Made by a program: the position numbers and the translations under genes. Positions 16,011 to 23,947 of a stretch of DNA of 53,132 bases are shown here, piece after piece. The notes under the pieces were generated by a model that worked only from the letters and a program-made list of their open reading frames with translations, did no database searches and was not told the DNA's origin. The stretch comes from Planctomycetia bacterium (GTDB lineage Bacteria; Planctomycetota; Planctomycetia; Pirellulales; PNKZ01), in contig JAIOPP010000166.1 of the NCBI GenBank assembly GCA_021413845.1, positions 1-53,132 on the forward strand, read 5' to 3'. The first letter of the stretch is position 1, and each line of letters opens with the position of its first letter.

Positions 16011-16868
16011 ATGCGTCTTTTCCGCTCGCTCGTCGTCGGTGGTTGCGCTGCGGCGCTGTCGTTCGTCGGCGGTTGTTATCGGCCGACGGAAAAGGCCGAA
16101 GAGAAACGGCCCAAAGCAGCGGTCGCGGTTGTTCCCGACATCAAAGACGACGCCGACAGTAAGACGTTTCAGCGCGTGACCGTAGCGAGCATTCAAGAAG
16201 AAGCCCGTCGCAAAGCAGCGCTTGCCGCGGCGAATTCTTTGAAGCCGACCGGCACGCCGACCCCTTCGGCAACTGTGCCGGTGGCGTCGGCCACGGCCGG
16301 TCCTGCTCTCGGTCCTGTTCCCACAGCTTCCGCATCGGCGACCGGCGATCGTTACCTTCGCCCGGCGATGCAGCGGGCCTTGCCGACGGCCTCGGCCGAA
16401 GCACGTTCGCCGCGCTCGCCCGTTCGTCCGTCGAAGCCGGGAGTTCCCCCTCCGCGCACCCGGGTACTTGCGGCACCGGAAACCTCGGGAGGCGCGCTCG
16501 GAGTGACGTTCGACAATCTGATGTTCGAGATGAAACCGACCGATTATTTCTCGCCGACGATGCTCACCGACGCAGTACGAGCGCTCTTCGAAAAGAAGAT
16601 CAAGATTCGCGGCTACATCCATCCGGCCTCGATGTTGGTGGAAAAGGGAGCGAAGCGGTTCGTCCTCGTTCGCGACGACCAAGGCTGCTGCTTCGGGCCG
16701 GGGGCCCTGCTCTACGACAACATCATCGTCGACATGGTGCCGGGCAAGACGACGAATTTCTCCGTCCGTCCGATCGCCGTCGAAGGAGTGTTGACGTATC
16801 GCGAATATCGCGACCTCGGCGACCGCCCGACGTCGATCTTCCATCTCGAAGCCGACTCGGTGGAGTAA
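16011..16868 (+). CDS. Lipoprotein with DUF3299-like CCFG domain
   Basis: A 285-residue probable lipoprotein: signal MRLFRSLVVGGCAAALSF, then VGGC as lipobox (Cys20). A low-complexity Ala/Pro/Thr/Ser linker (residues 70-150) leads to a C-terminal domain (about 165-285) homologous to the last 110 residues of the preceding gene: IKIRGYIHPASML, then KRFVLVRDDQGCCFGPG, and FSVRPIAVEGVLTYREY. The first Cys of the neighbour's CRDNGDCC is Val here, but the CC pair is kept. I choose ATG 16011 over the in-frame TTG two codons upstream. It sits 61 bases after the preceding gene and 7 bases before the next, so co-transcription is very likely. Confidence 0.82.
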   Translation: MRLFRSLVVGGCAAALSFVGGCYRPTEKAEEKRPKAAVAVVPDIKDDADSKTFQRVTVASIQEEARRKAALAAANSLKPTGTPTPSATVPVASATAGPALGPVPTASASATGDRYLRPAMQRALPTASAEARSPRSPVRPSKPGVPPPRTRVLAAPETSGGALGVTFDNLMFEMKPTDYFSPTMLTDAVRALFEKKIKIRGYIHPASMLVEKGAKRFVLVRDDQGCCFGPGALLYDNIIVDMVPGKTTNFSVRPIAVEGVLTYREYRDLGDRPTSIFHLEADSVE

Positions 16869-16875
16869 GCACATC

Positions 16876-18063
16876 GTGAGCGTTTCGACGTCGAGCCGAG
16901 TGTGCTTCGTCGGCGTGCGTCATAAGGTCGCCGGCCTCTTCGTCGCCGTGTCATGCTCGCTCGCGTTCACTTCTTCGGCGTCGGCGGCGTGCCCTTTTTG
17001 CAACGCGGTCGAACCGTCGTTCGCCGAGCGCCGTGCCGCTTGCGCGGCGCTTGTGCTCGGCGAAGCCGTGGCCGACGAGCAACCGGCGAAATCGGCGTTG
17101 CGGACATTCGTCGTGCGCCAAACGATTCAAGGTGCCGAAGCGCTCGGCAAAGTCGAGCGGATCTCCTGCTCGGCACCCGACGTTGCGGCCGGCGGCTTAG
17201 CGTTGTTGCTCGGCAGTCGCGTCAAGTCGCCTGCCGGTTGGGCGTGGGATGCGATCGGCGTCGAAGAAGCGGCGTTGGTGTACTATCTGCGCGCGCCGGC
17301 CGTCAGCAAACCGGCTGCGGAGCGGCTGCCGTACTTCGCGAAGTATCTAGAACATGCCGACTCTCAGGTTGCCGAAGATGCGTTCTGGGAATTCGGCCGC
17401 GCCCCGTTCGACGCGGTCGCAGCGACGGAAAGCACGCTGCCGTATGAAAGACTCCGTCGCGCGCTGACGGATGTGAATGTGCCCGGCCGGCGCAAAGGAT
17501 TCTACGGCCTCGCGCTCGGCCTGGCGCGCGATGAAACGGAGCGCACGGCGAACCGCCGGCTGCTCGACGAGCTCGTGCGCGCCGAAGCGAACGATTTTCG
17601 CGCCGGGTTCGACGGCATTCTGGCGGGCTTTCTGCTCGCCGAAGGAACCGCTGCGCTCGATCTGATCGATACGCGGTTCCTTGCGAACCCTCAGGCCGGC
17701 GAGGGAGACGTGCGTCATGCGCAGGCCGCGCTTCGGTTCTATTTGCAGTACGGCCGCGCGATTCCGGCTGAGCGGTTGTTGCGCAGCGTCGTCCTGTTGC
17801 TCGATCGACCGGCGACCGCACCCGAAGCGCTCGGAGACCTGACCCGACACCAAGCTTGGAACCATATCGAACGAGCGATGAAGCTCTTCGTCGATTCCCC
17901 GGGAGACGATCCGGCTCTCGATCGGGCCGTCGTCGGCTACTTGCTGGTCGATCCGTTGCCGGCGGCGAAGCCGGCGCTGCGCAAGCTCAAATCGGGCTAC
18001 CCTAAGCGAAGCGAGGAAGCTCTGCACCACTGGTCGACGCTCGGGGTCGGCGAGCGGTCGTGA
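16876..18063 (+). CDS. Secreted CPFC-motif protein, second copy
   Basis: A 395-residue paralogue of the gene at 13817-15100. GTG start with GGAG 10 bases upstream, only 7 bases after the preceding stop. The signal peptide (GLFVAVSCSLAFTSSASA) leaves CPFCNAVEPSFAERRAA at the mature N-terminus. The short beta domain (FVVRQTIQGAEALGKV) and the long helical region with repeated Asp/Arg/Leu helices are in the same order as in its paralogue; the C-terminal Thr/Pro tail is absent. It closes the six-gene cluster and converges on the lipoprotein gene at 18079 with a 15-base gap. Function unknown; the duplicated CPFC proteins flanking the duplicated CCFG proteins suggest a multi-component periplasmic relay. 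Confidence 0.83.
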   Translation: MSVSTSSRVCFVGVRHKVAGLFVAVSCSLAFTSSASAACPFCNAVEPSFAERRAACAALVLGEAVADEQPAKSALRTFVVRQTIQGAEALGKVERISCSAPDVAAGGLALLLGSRVKSPAGWAWDAIGVEEAALVYYLRAPAVSKPAAERLPYFAKYLEHADSQVAEDAFWEFGRAPFDAVAATESTLPYERLRRALTDVNVPGRRKGFYGLALGLARDETERTANRRLLDELVRAEANDFRAGFDGILAGFLLAEGTAALDLIDTRFLANPQAGEGDVRHAQAALRFYLQYGRAIPAERLLRSVVLLLDRPATAPEALGDLTRHQAWNHIERAMKLFVDSPGDDPALDRAVVGYLLVDPLPAAKPALRKLKSGYPKRSEEALHHWSTLGVGERS

Positions 18064-18078
18064 GTCGCCGAAGGTCGC

Positions 18079-19689
18079 TTACTTCGCCGCTGCCGGCCCT
18101 TCGATGAACTTGGCGCGTTCGAGCGCTTGGTCGTCGGGCGCGAGGTCGAGAAACGTCGCTCGATAGGTTTCGATCGCTTGCTTGAGGAGCGCTTGCTTGC
18201 GTGTCGAATCGGTCGCGGCCTCGGATTCCGCTTCATAAGTTCGGCCGAGATTGTAGCGGGCTCCGGTCGTCCAATCGGCGCTCGTCTTCTCTTTCAATAC
18301 CAGCTCGAAATAAGAGCGGGCCGTCTCGAAGTTGCGCAAGTCGTAGGCGACGAGCCCGAGCCAGTAAGTCGCGTTCTGTTTGATTCGATGCGCCAGGGCC
18401 CAGGCTTGCGCGTCGCGTTGCAATTGAATCTCGGCGAGATCTTCTTCGGCGGGTCGCGCACCTTGGTAATAGCGATTGATCGACAGATTCATCAGTGCCG
18501 GATCGGTCTCTTGCGGGTTCTCGTAATACTTGCCGGAAAAGTGACGGATGCGGGCCTTCAGCAGCGGCGACACCGTTCCGGGGCGAAGGTTGTGGCGCGG
18601 CAGATTGTAGGGAGACAACAGCGCCTTCAGCTGCGCGAAATTTTCCTTCTCGCTTTCACGACTGGCGGCGTAGCGCTCGTCGCGCAGCGGCCAAGCGACT
18701 ACTTCGACGATGCCGGGGCATTGCTTCAGCTGCGCGGTGAGCGCCGCCGGATCGATCGAGAGGACCAATTTGTCGCGGCCTCCCAAGGCCTTTTCGAACT
18801 GCGCGAAGCGGGGTTCGACGTACGACGACGAAACGTCGATGATCGCGACCAGGCGCGCGATCTCAGAAGCGCGCGCGGGATACGCCGGCTTGCCGGCCAA
18901 GTCGAGCGCTCGGAGCAATCCGTCGTCGGCCGTGGCTTGCGCGAGCGTGGCGGTTTGCTTGCCGTCTTTGGTTCGGATCGGCGCCCCGATGCGCGCATCG
19001 AAGAGATAAAGTTGCTTGTCGAGCAAGAGCGCGGCGCACCAGCGCCGAAGTTGGTTCGGCTTGATGCCGGGAGTCGGATCGGGATAAGCCAGCAAGACGA
19101 CATCGAGCCCTTGCTGCCGCGCGAGCAGCTGAAAAATCCAGGCCCGATCGAGTTCCGTCGCCCGTCCGAGGAGGAAGGTGTGCCAGGGAAGAAACGGCAA
19201 TTTCGCCTCGGGCGTTTCCGCGGGAACGAGTTGCAGATTCCGAATCGTCCAATCGAAGAGCCGTTCGGCTCGACGAAGCGGATCGGTTTCGTCGCCGACG
19301 GCGAACCGCGCCGTGTCGCGCAGCCAAACCATCTCACGCAAGATCCGGCCGTCTTCGATCGTCATCGGACCGGGTCGATCGGCGCTCGCCGGAAGCGTGG
19401 CGAGGCCTTCGTTCAATCGACGGATCAGTTGCCGCAGCGCCGTCTCGATGTTCCCTTCGTCGAAGTTGTCGAGATCGTTGAGCATGTCGGAAGCGCTCGT
19501 CAGCAACCGGCGACCCATTTGTTCCCGTTCGGCTTGTTCGGTCGCGAGAGGTTCGACGCGCGGCGCCGTGGAGCCGCCCGGATCGTTGCAGCCGGCAAGC
19601 GATGAAACGACGGTGCATAGCAGCACGGATATTCCGACGAACGAAAACCGGCGAACCACATCCCAGGCGAATTGCGAAATCGACGACAC
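18079..19689 (-). CDS. Lipoprotein with degenerate transglutaminase-like and TPR regions
   Basis: A 536-residue lipoprotein (signal RRFSFVGISVLLCTVVSSL, lipobox LAGC, Cys34). Residues about 130-240 resemble a transglutaminase-like fold (RLFDWTIRNLQLVP, then GRATELDRAWIFQLLARQQG and YLFDARIGAPI), but the position of the catalytic Cys appears to be Glu in TELDRAW, so it is probably not an active enzyme. Residues about 430-530 contain two to three TPR-like helix pairs (NATYWLGLVAYDLRNFETAR and ARYNLGRTYEAESEA), suited to protein-protein contacts. It starts 53 bases after kdsA on the same strand and is likely co-transcribed with it, hinting at an envelope role. The precise function is not recognised. 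Confidence 0.8.
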   Translation of the reverse strand: MSSISQFAWDVVRRFSFVGISVLLCTVVSSLAGCNDPGGSTAPRVEPLATEQAEREQMGRRLLTSASDMLNDLDNFDEGNIETALRQLIRRLNEGLATLPASADRPGPMTIEDGRILREMVWLRDTARFAVGDETDPLRRAERLFDWTIRNLQLVPAETPEAKLPFLPWHTFLLGRATELDRAWIFQLLARQQGLDVVLLAYPDPTPGIKPNQLRRWCAALLLDKQLYLFDARIGAPIRTKDGKQTATLAQATADDGLLRALDLAGKPAYPARASEIARLVAIIDVSSSYVEPRFAQFEKALGGRDKLVLSIDPAALTAQLKQCPGIVEVVAWPLRDERYAASRESEKENFAQLKALLSPYNLPRHNLRPGTVSPLLKARIRHFSGKYYENPQETDPALMNLSINRYYQGARPAEEDLAEIQLQRDAQAWALAHRIKQNATYWLGLVAYDLRNFETARSYFELVLKEKTSADWTTGARYNLGRTYEAESEAATDSTRKQALLKQAIETYRATFLDLAPDDQALERAKFIEGPAAAK

Positions 19690-19742
19690 GGCTATTCTCG
19701 GTTAAAGGGGGCTTTGCGAAGTTCGACTTTCAAGCATCGAAT

Positions 19743-20621
19743 TTAAGGAGCGACGGCGAAGCGTTCGACGCAGCGACGAATCGTCAGCAACCGTTCCAAC
19801 AGCGACTCGAATTGGTCGAGCGGCACCATGTTCGGGCCGTCGCTCGGCGAGCTCGCGGGATCGGGATGCGTTTCGAAAAACAAACCGTCGCAACCGATCG
19901 CTACAGCGGCGCGTGCCAACGGTTCGATCATGGCACGATTGCCGCCGGTCGTGTTGCCGAGGCCGCCGGGCTGCTGCACGCTATGCGTAGCATCGAACAC
20001 GACAGGAGCGCCCAAGGCCTGCATCAGCGGAATCGCCTGCATATCGTTGACGAGCCGGCCGTAGCCGAAGAAGGTGCCCCGTTCGCACAACATCATGTTA
20101 CTACAGCCGGAGCTTTCGAGTTTGGCGACGACGTGCCGCATGTCGCCGGGGGCCATGAACTGTCCCTTCTTCACATGCACGGCGCGTCCCGTCGCGGCGG
20201 CGGCGGCTAAGAGATCGGTTTGACGCGCGAGAAACGCCGGGATCTGCAAGACCTCGCAAACCTCGGCCGCCGGCGCGGCTTGATTCGCTTCATGAATGTC
20301 GGTCGTTACGGGGAGGCCGGTGGAACGGCGCACGGCGTCGAGCATCGCAAGGCCGGCCTCGAGCCCGAGCCCACGAAAGGAATCGCCGCTGGTCCGATTG
20401 GCTTTATCGAACGACGCCTTGAAGACCAAGGAGACCTCGTGACGAGCGGCGATCTCGGCGAGCCGATGCGCGATCGCGAGCGCCAGGTCTTCGGTCTCCA
20501 GCACGCAAGGGCCGGCGATCAGCAACAACGGCCGACCACGGCCGACGAGATAAGGGCCGATCTGAGCGGGATTGTTCGGCAAACGAGGTTCCTTCCATAC
20601 CGACGGTCGAAAACGAATCAT
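19743..20621 (-). CDS. kdsA: 3-deoxy-8-phosphooctulonate synthase
   Basis: A 292-residue enzyme condensing phosphoenolpyruvate with arabinose-5-phosphate to Kdo-8-phosphate, the first committed step of the Kdo of LPS, in the cytoplasm. Landmarks: [73 protein letters not shown] and FFETHPDPA. Cys39 in AGPCV is the residue seen in the metal-dependent class (metal-independent enzymes have Asn), and His and Asp in FDATHS and FETHPD complete the metal site. The start at 20621 fits the family best, although no strong Shine-Dalgarno precedes it. It indicates a Gram-negative-type outer membrane. The following gene is a lipoprotein. Confidence 0.94.
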   Translation of the reverse strand: MIRFRPSVWKEPRLPNNPAQIGPYLVGRGRPLLLIAGPCVLETEDLALAIAHRLAEIAARHEVSLVFKASFDKANRTSGDSFRGLGLEAGLAMLDAVRRSTGLPVTTDIHEANQAAPAAEVCEVLQIPAFLARQTDLLAAAAATGRAVHVKKGQFMAPGDMRHVVAKLESSGCSNMMLCERGTFFGYGRLVNDMQAIPLMQALGAPVVFDATHSVQQPGGLGNTTGGNRAMIEPLARAAVAIGCDGLFFETHPDPASSPSDGPNMVPLDQFESLLERLLTIRRCVERFAVAP

Positions 20622-20817
20622 ACGGCAACGAGCAAAGCGGAGCGCGATCGCCCTACGACCGGGAAATATACCGATCGCTTGCCGACCGCGTAACCATCGC
20701 TCACGAAGGGCTAACGCAAGCGGTTCTTGCAAGCGACGGGCACGGTAAGTCGGCCGCTGGGTCTGCGACTCTCTCGCCTGCTTCTCGAATCCGATCCGAG
20801 GTGGTTATTTATCCCGT

Positions 20818-20853
20818 AATGAGACAAATCGAACAACGAGGCGACGTCTCATT
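20818..20853. repeat. AATGAGAC inverted repeat with third copy
   Basis: AATGAGAC (20818-20825) and its reverse complement GTCTCATT (20846-20853) flank 20 bases. A third direct copy of AATGAGAC is at 20942-20949. It may be a stem-loop or a set of binding half-sites. Confidence 0.4.
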
Positions 20854-21038
20854 CCGAGACCAATAGGCAGGATCGAACTAGCCGTTGCTCGATTGTGCCC
20901 GAAACCGCTTCGCCGCGCTGTGCCGGTGCGGCCAGGATCAAAATGAGACTCGATGTGTTAAACGTTGCAAGAGTAAGTCTTTACCGCACCTTGAGGAGCG
21001 CGGAAACGGCTTTGGCATAGGTAGTGCAATAGAAGGAG

Positions 21039-21180
21039 TCATGGAGCGGAGATTCAGCCGTTTCTCACAATCCATGACTGGCCCGTGGGGCCTCCGACGA
21101 TTTTTAGCCGGATGACTAACTTGCCCCTAGTTGTTCGGTTAGCCACTGCGGAAAAGGGCCGTCGGAGGCCCCGGTTTTTT
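21039..21180 (+). ncRNA. Candidate short transcript ending in a strong terminator
   Basis: A perfect 13-bp stem (GGGGCCTCCGACG at 21087-21099 with its complement at 21160-21172) closes a 60-base loop and is followed by GG and six T residues (21175-21180), terminator-like on the plus strand only. The loop has a smaller internal stem (CTAAC/GTTAG). A competing hairpin GGCCC-GTG-GGGCC (21080-21092) overlaps the left arm. A 24-codon frame beginning MERRFSRFSQS starts at 21042 behind GAAGGAG, but with only 2 bases spacing. The next downstream gene is on the opposite strand, so the terminator must end a small RNA or a tiny gene. The 5' end is a guess. Confidence 0.45.
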
Positions 21181-21219
21181 CTTTGAGCTTCTTATCTCAG
21201 TTAGGTTCGCTGCGGTGGT

Positions 21220-21996
21220 TTAAGTAGTACGCACGGCCACGACTCGCAACCGGCGATAGTCGGCGTACCAAGCTCCTTCGCTCCAGAGCTCATTGCGGAG
21301 CTCGTCTTCGAGTGCGCTGAAGAACGCCTCGCGTCGTTCGCCGGGAATCGCCGCCACTCCCTCGCGCACGAACATCGTTACCCAGTTGCGCAATCCCGCG
21401 GCACCTTCGAGCAACGTGCGGCGCGGGAAGAGAATCGCGTTGGTCGGTTCTAAGCCTTCGCGCTCGAGCAGCCCGGTATATTCCGCGATGCTCGGGTAGT
21501 ACCAAGCAGGGAGCAAACGTTCGGCTCCTGCTCCCGCATAGCGTCCGATCAGCCTTCGGAGCGCGTCGACGATGCGCCCGACGTTCCCCTGGCCTCCGAA
21601 CTCGGCGACGAACCGACCGCCGGGCTTCAGCACGTTGCGAATGCATCGCACCGCGGCTTCGGGCGGGCGAACCCAATGCAGCACGGCATTGGAGAACACC
21701 CCGTCGAACGGTTCCGGAAACGAGAAGTCGCGCGCGTCGGCGACCTCGAAACGAAGCTGCGGATAATTACGGCGCGCTTCGTCGATCATCGCCCCGTCTT
21801 GATCGATGCCGATCACCTCGGCCCCGACTTGGGCGAGCTGTGCCGTGAGGTGTCCGGTACCGCAACCGAGGTCGAGGATCCGCTCGCCGGCGCGCGGCTC
21901 CAAGAGCTCGACGAGCGAGGCGCCATGCTTCCAAACGAAAGCGTGCTTGTCGTCATAGAGTCGAGCATCCCACGACTTACCGGCGTCGGCAGCCAT
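21220..21996 (-). CDS. Class I SAM-dependent methyltransferase
   Basis: A 258-residue Rossmann-fold methyltransferase. Motif I is ILDLGCGTGHLTAQLA (SAM-binding glycines), motif II is VIGIDQDGAMI (acidic residue for the ribose), then FEVADARDFSF, and VFSNAVLHWVRPPEA is motif IV. The C-terminal part (LLPAWYYPSIAEYTGLLE, FREGVAAIPGERREAF) is arranged like trans-aconitate 2-methyltransferase and related small-molecule methyltransferases. No signal peptide, so cytoplasmic; substrate unknown. It is divergent from the DoxX gene with a 244-base gap. Length is normal for the family. Confidence 0.87.
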   Translation of the reverse strand: MAADAGKSWDARLYDDKHAFVWKHGASLVELLEPRAGERILDLGCGTGHLTAQLAQVGAEVIGIDQDGAMIDEARRNYPQLRFEVADARDFSFPEPFDGVFSNAVLHWVRPPEAAVRCIRNVLKPGGRFVAEFGGQGNVGRIVDALRRLIGRYAGAGAERLLPAWYYPSIAEYTGLLEREGLEPTNAILFPRRTLLEGAAGLRNWVTMFVREGVAAIPGERREAFFSALEDELRNELWSEGAWYADYRRLRVVAVRTT

Positions 21997-22240
21997 ACGT
22001 GTTCCTTGGATTCGGCGTCAGGAAAGATCTGGATATTACGCGAGTTTAACCATCCGGGAGCTAGAGAGCCTCTTTACGATCGGTCGGTTCGCGCTCCGAG
22101 CATGCTATCGCTCTGCTTTGATCGACCCTGTTTGATTGATCTTGTTCGATTTCGTCGAAACGAGCGACAATGGCCGGAAGCCGTGGGGGTGAGCACCGCA
22201 GCCCCTCGTTTTCGCTGCCCGTTATCAGAAGGAATTCGCC

Positions 22241-22666
22241 ATGTCCGCTATCCAAGGTCTCATTTCCGCTCTCGGCCGAATCATGCTCGTCGGCATTTTC
22301 TTGATGAGTGCCGTCGCCAATAAGATTCCGCAGTTCAACGCCGTGGTCGAGAAGATGACCGAGGAAGGAATTCCGAACGCTCGTTATATGTTGATGGGTG
22401 CCATCGCATTTCTGATTATCGGCAGCTTATCGGTCATGCTCGGTTATAAGGCCCGCGTCGGTGCGCTGCTGCTGGCGGTGTTTCTCGGCATGGCGACTTA
22501 CTACTTCCACGACTTTTGGACCTTCGCTCAAGACTCGACTGAGTTTAAGACCGAAATGGGAAACTTCATCAAGAATTCGTCCATCATGGGCGCGCTCTTC
22601 TTCATCATCGCCAACGGCTCCGGCGCAGGGAGCGTCGATCGACGCAAAGTGACGATCGTCGTCTAA
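22241..22666 (+). CDS. DoxX family membrane protein
   Basis: A 141-residue protein with four hydrophobic segments: about residues 8-26 (ALGRIMLVGIFLMSAVANK), 48-66 (YMLMGAIAFLIIGSLSVML), 70-88 and 113-128. The opening GRIMLVGIFLMSAVANKIPQ and the middle PNARYMLMGAIAFLIIGSL are typical of DoxX proteins, integral inner-membrane proteins linked to redox or thiosulfate metabolism and thiol stress in different bacteria. The start is supported by AAGGAA 8 bases before the ATG. The gene stands alone between the divergent methyltransferase gene and an alpha/beta hydrolase gene 186 bases downstream. Confidence 0.9.
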   Translation: MSAIQGLISALGRIMLVGIFLMSAVANKIPQFNAVVEKMTEEGIPNARYMLMGAIAFLIIGSLSVMLGYKARVGALLLAVFLGMATYYFHDFWTFAQDSTEFKTEMGNFIKNSSIMGALFFIIANGSGAGSVDRRKVTIVV

Positions 22667-22697
22667 CGAGGCTCGCGCGCCGGCTAAGTTCGGATGC

Positions 22698-22783
22698 GGC
22701 GTGAAGTGGAAAGTTTCGTCGGCGCGCCTAACATTCTTTTGCGCGCGGGCGAAATCAAGACGGCCGCGTCGTCACTTCACGCC
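22698..22783. repeat. 11-bp inverted repeat between doxX-like and hydrolase genes
   Basis: GGCGTGAAGTG (22698-22708) and its exact complement CACTTCACGCC (22773-22783) flank 64 bases that themselves contain GCGCGC-rich complementary patches (GGCGCGCC and GCGCGCGGG). It lies 31 bases after the DoxX stop and 69 bases before the hydrolase start. It could be a long hairpin in the DoxX 3' region or an operator pair. No T-tract follows. Confidence 0.55.
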
Positions 22784-22852
22784 GAGAGCGCTCTCAACGA
22801 ACGCATCGATCTCGGTCGATCTTGAATCGATTTCTTCGTAAAGGAAGATCGA

Positions 22853-23932
22853 ATGAGCGCTCGTAAACAGCTCTATTTCGGCGCGGCGTTGGTTTGCGCG
22901 GCGCTCGGTTGCACGACGAAGGACGAAGTCCACACGACCGTGATCGCGGAGCCCGCCTCGCTGCCGGCGATCGGACGGGTAAGTGTCCCGTCGGAGCAAT
23001 TGCCGACGAATGCGGATGGCTTGGCAGCGCCTCCATCGGAAGTGCAAGTCGCTGCGACCGGCGAGCCGAGCGATAAGACGAAGTCGGCATCGGAGCCTGC
23101 ACGTCGCAAAGGTTTGGCAAGCATCCTCCCTGCATCGGCGTCGTCGACGTCGCCGAAGTTGACTTCTCCGAAATCGGCGCAATCGGACGGCCCTTCGCTC
23201 GACGAACGGCTCCTGTTTTTTCCCGTGAAGTATCCCGAGGGAAATTGGCAGCCGACCGGTTTGCGGGTCGACGATGCGTGGTTTCCCTCGGCCGACGGCA
23301 CCCGATTACACGGTTGGTATTGTCCCGTCGACAAGCCCGCGGCCGTGATCCTGTACTGTCATGGGAACGGCGGCAACCTCAGCTACGATGCTCCGGTGTT
23401 GCGGTTCTTTCAGAAGTATCTTCAAGCGACGACGCTCGCCTTCGACTATCGCGGTTACGGTCGGAGCGAAGGTCGAGCGACCGCCGAAGGAGTCGTGGCC
23501 GATGCCCGCGCGGCGCGAGCTTGGCTAGCGCACCAGGCCGGCGTGCCCGAGTCGCAGATCGTGTTGATCGGGCGCTCGCTCGGCGGAGCGGTCGCCGTGC
23601 AACTGACGGGCGATGTTCGACCGCGCGGATTAGTGCTCGAAAGCACGTTCTCGTCGCTGAAGGCCGTGGCCGAACATCACTATCCCAAGCTCGCGTCGAT
23701 CGTCCCTGCCGACAAGTTCGACTCGGCCGCGCTGCTCGCAAACTACGACGGCCCGCTCCTCCAAAGCCACGGCGATCGAGACCGCACGATTCCGTTTTCC
23801 TCCGGCGAGGATCTGTTCCTCGCGGCCAAGGGGAGCAAAGAATTCTTCCGCGTCGCCAACGGGGATCACAACGACCCCCAGCCGAGCGACTACTACGGCC
23901 GACTTATGCGCTTCGTGGCGGAATTGCCGTAA
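22853..23932 (+). CDS. Lipoprotein alpha/beta hydrolase
   Basis: A 359-residue predicted lipoprotein: signal LYFGAALVCAALGC with lipid Cys20, a Ser/Ala/Pro-rich linker to about residue 115, then an alpha/beta-hydrolase domain. AVILYCHGNGGNLSYD is the oxyanion-hole region, IVLIGRSLGGAVAVQL holds the nucleophile Ser242 (GxSxG), SHGDRDRTIPFSSG the acidic residue and NGDHNDPQ the catalytic His. The family pattern is that of the YqkD/BEM46-like peptidase-type hydrolases, whose substrates are mostly undefined esters or peptides. ATG 22853 follows AAGGAAG at good distance. It converges on the LssY_C gene with a 15-base gap. Confidence 0.9.
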   Translation: MSARKQLYFGAALVCAALGCTTKDEVHTTVIAEPASLPAIGRVSVPSEQLPTNADGLAAPPSEVQVAATGEPSDKTKSASEPARRKGLASILPASASSTSPKLTSPKSAQSDGPSLDERLLFFPVKYPEGNWQPTGLRVDDAWFPSADGTRLHGWYCPVDKPAAVILYCHGNGGNLSYDAPVLRFFQKYLQATTLAFDYRGYGRSEGRATAEGVVADARAARAWLAHQAGVPESQIVLIGRSLGGAVAVQLTGDVRPRGLVLESTFSSLKAVAEHHYPKLASIVPADKFDSAALLANYDGPLLQSHGDRDRTIPFSSGEDLFLAAKGSKEFFRVANGDHNDPQPSDYYGRLMRFVAELP

Positions 23933-23947
23933 GCGGCGAAGTAGCGC

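Larger units (their letters stand above)
20622..21219. other. 600-base intergenic region
   Basis: No convincing protein gene is visible between kdsA and the methyltransferase, apart from a possible very short frame. The stretch holds an inverted repeat with a third direct copy (20818-20949) and a strong stem with T-tract (21087-21180), both listed separately. The kdsA promoter should lie in its left part, but I could not identify convincing -35/-10 boxes. Confidence 0.6.

Noticed and set aside
18127-19605. A 492-codon plus-strand frame
   Set aside because: Antisense to the lipoprotein gene at 18079-19689, which has a signal peptide, a lipobox and TPR motifs.
20885-21115. A 76-codon plus-strand frame ending in the terminator stem, considered as a small gene
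   Set aside because: Its start region has no ribosome binding site and the composition is unconvincing; only the last 24 codons, behind GAAGGAG, remain a weak possibility and are mentioned with the candidate transcript.
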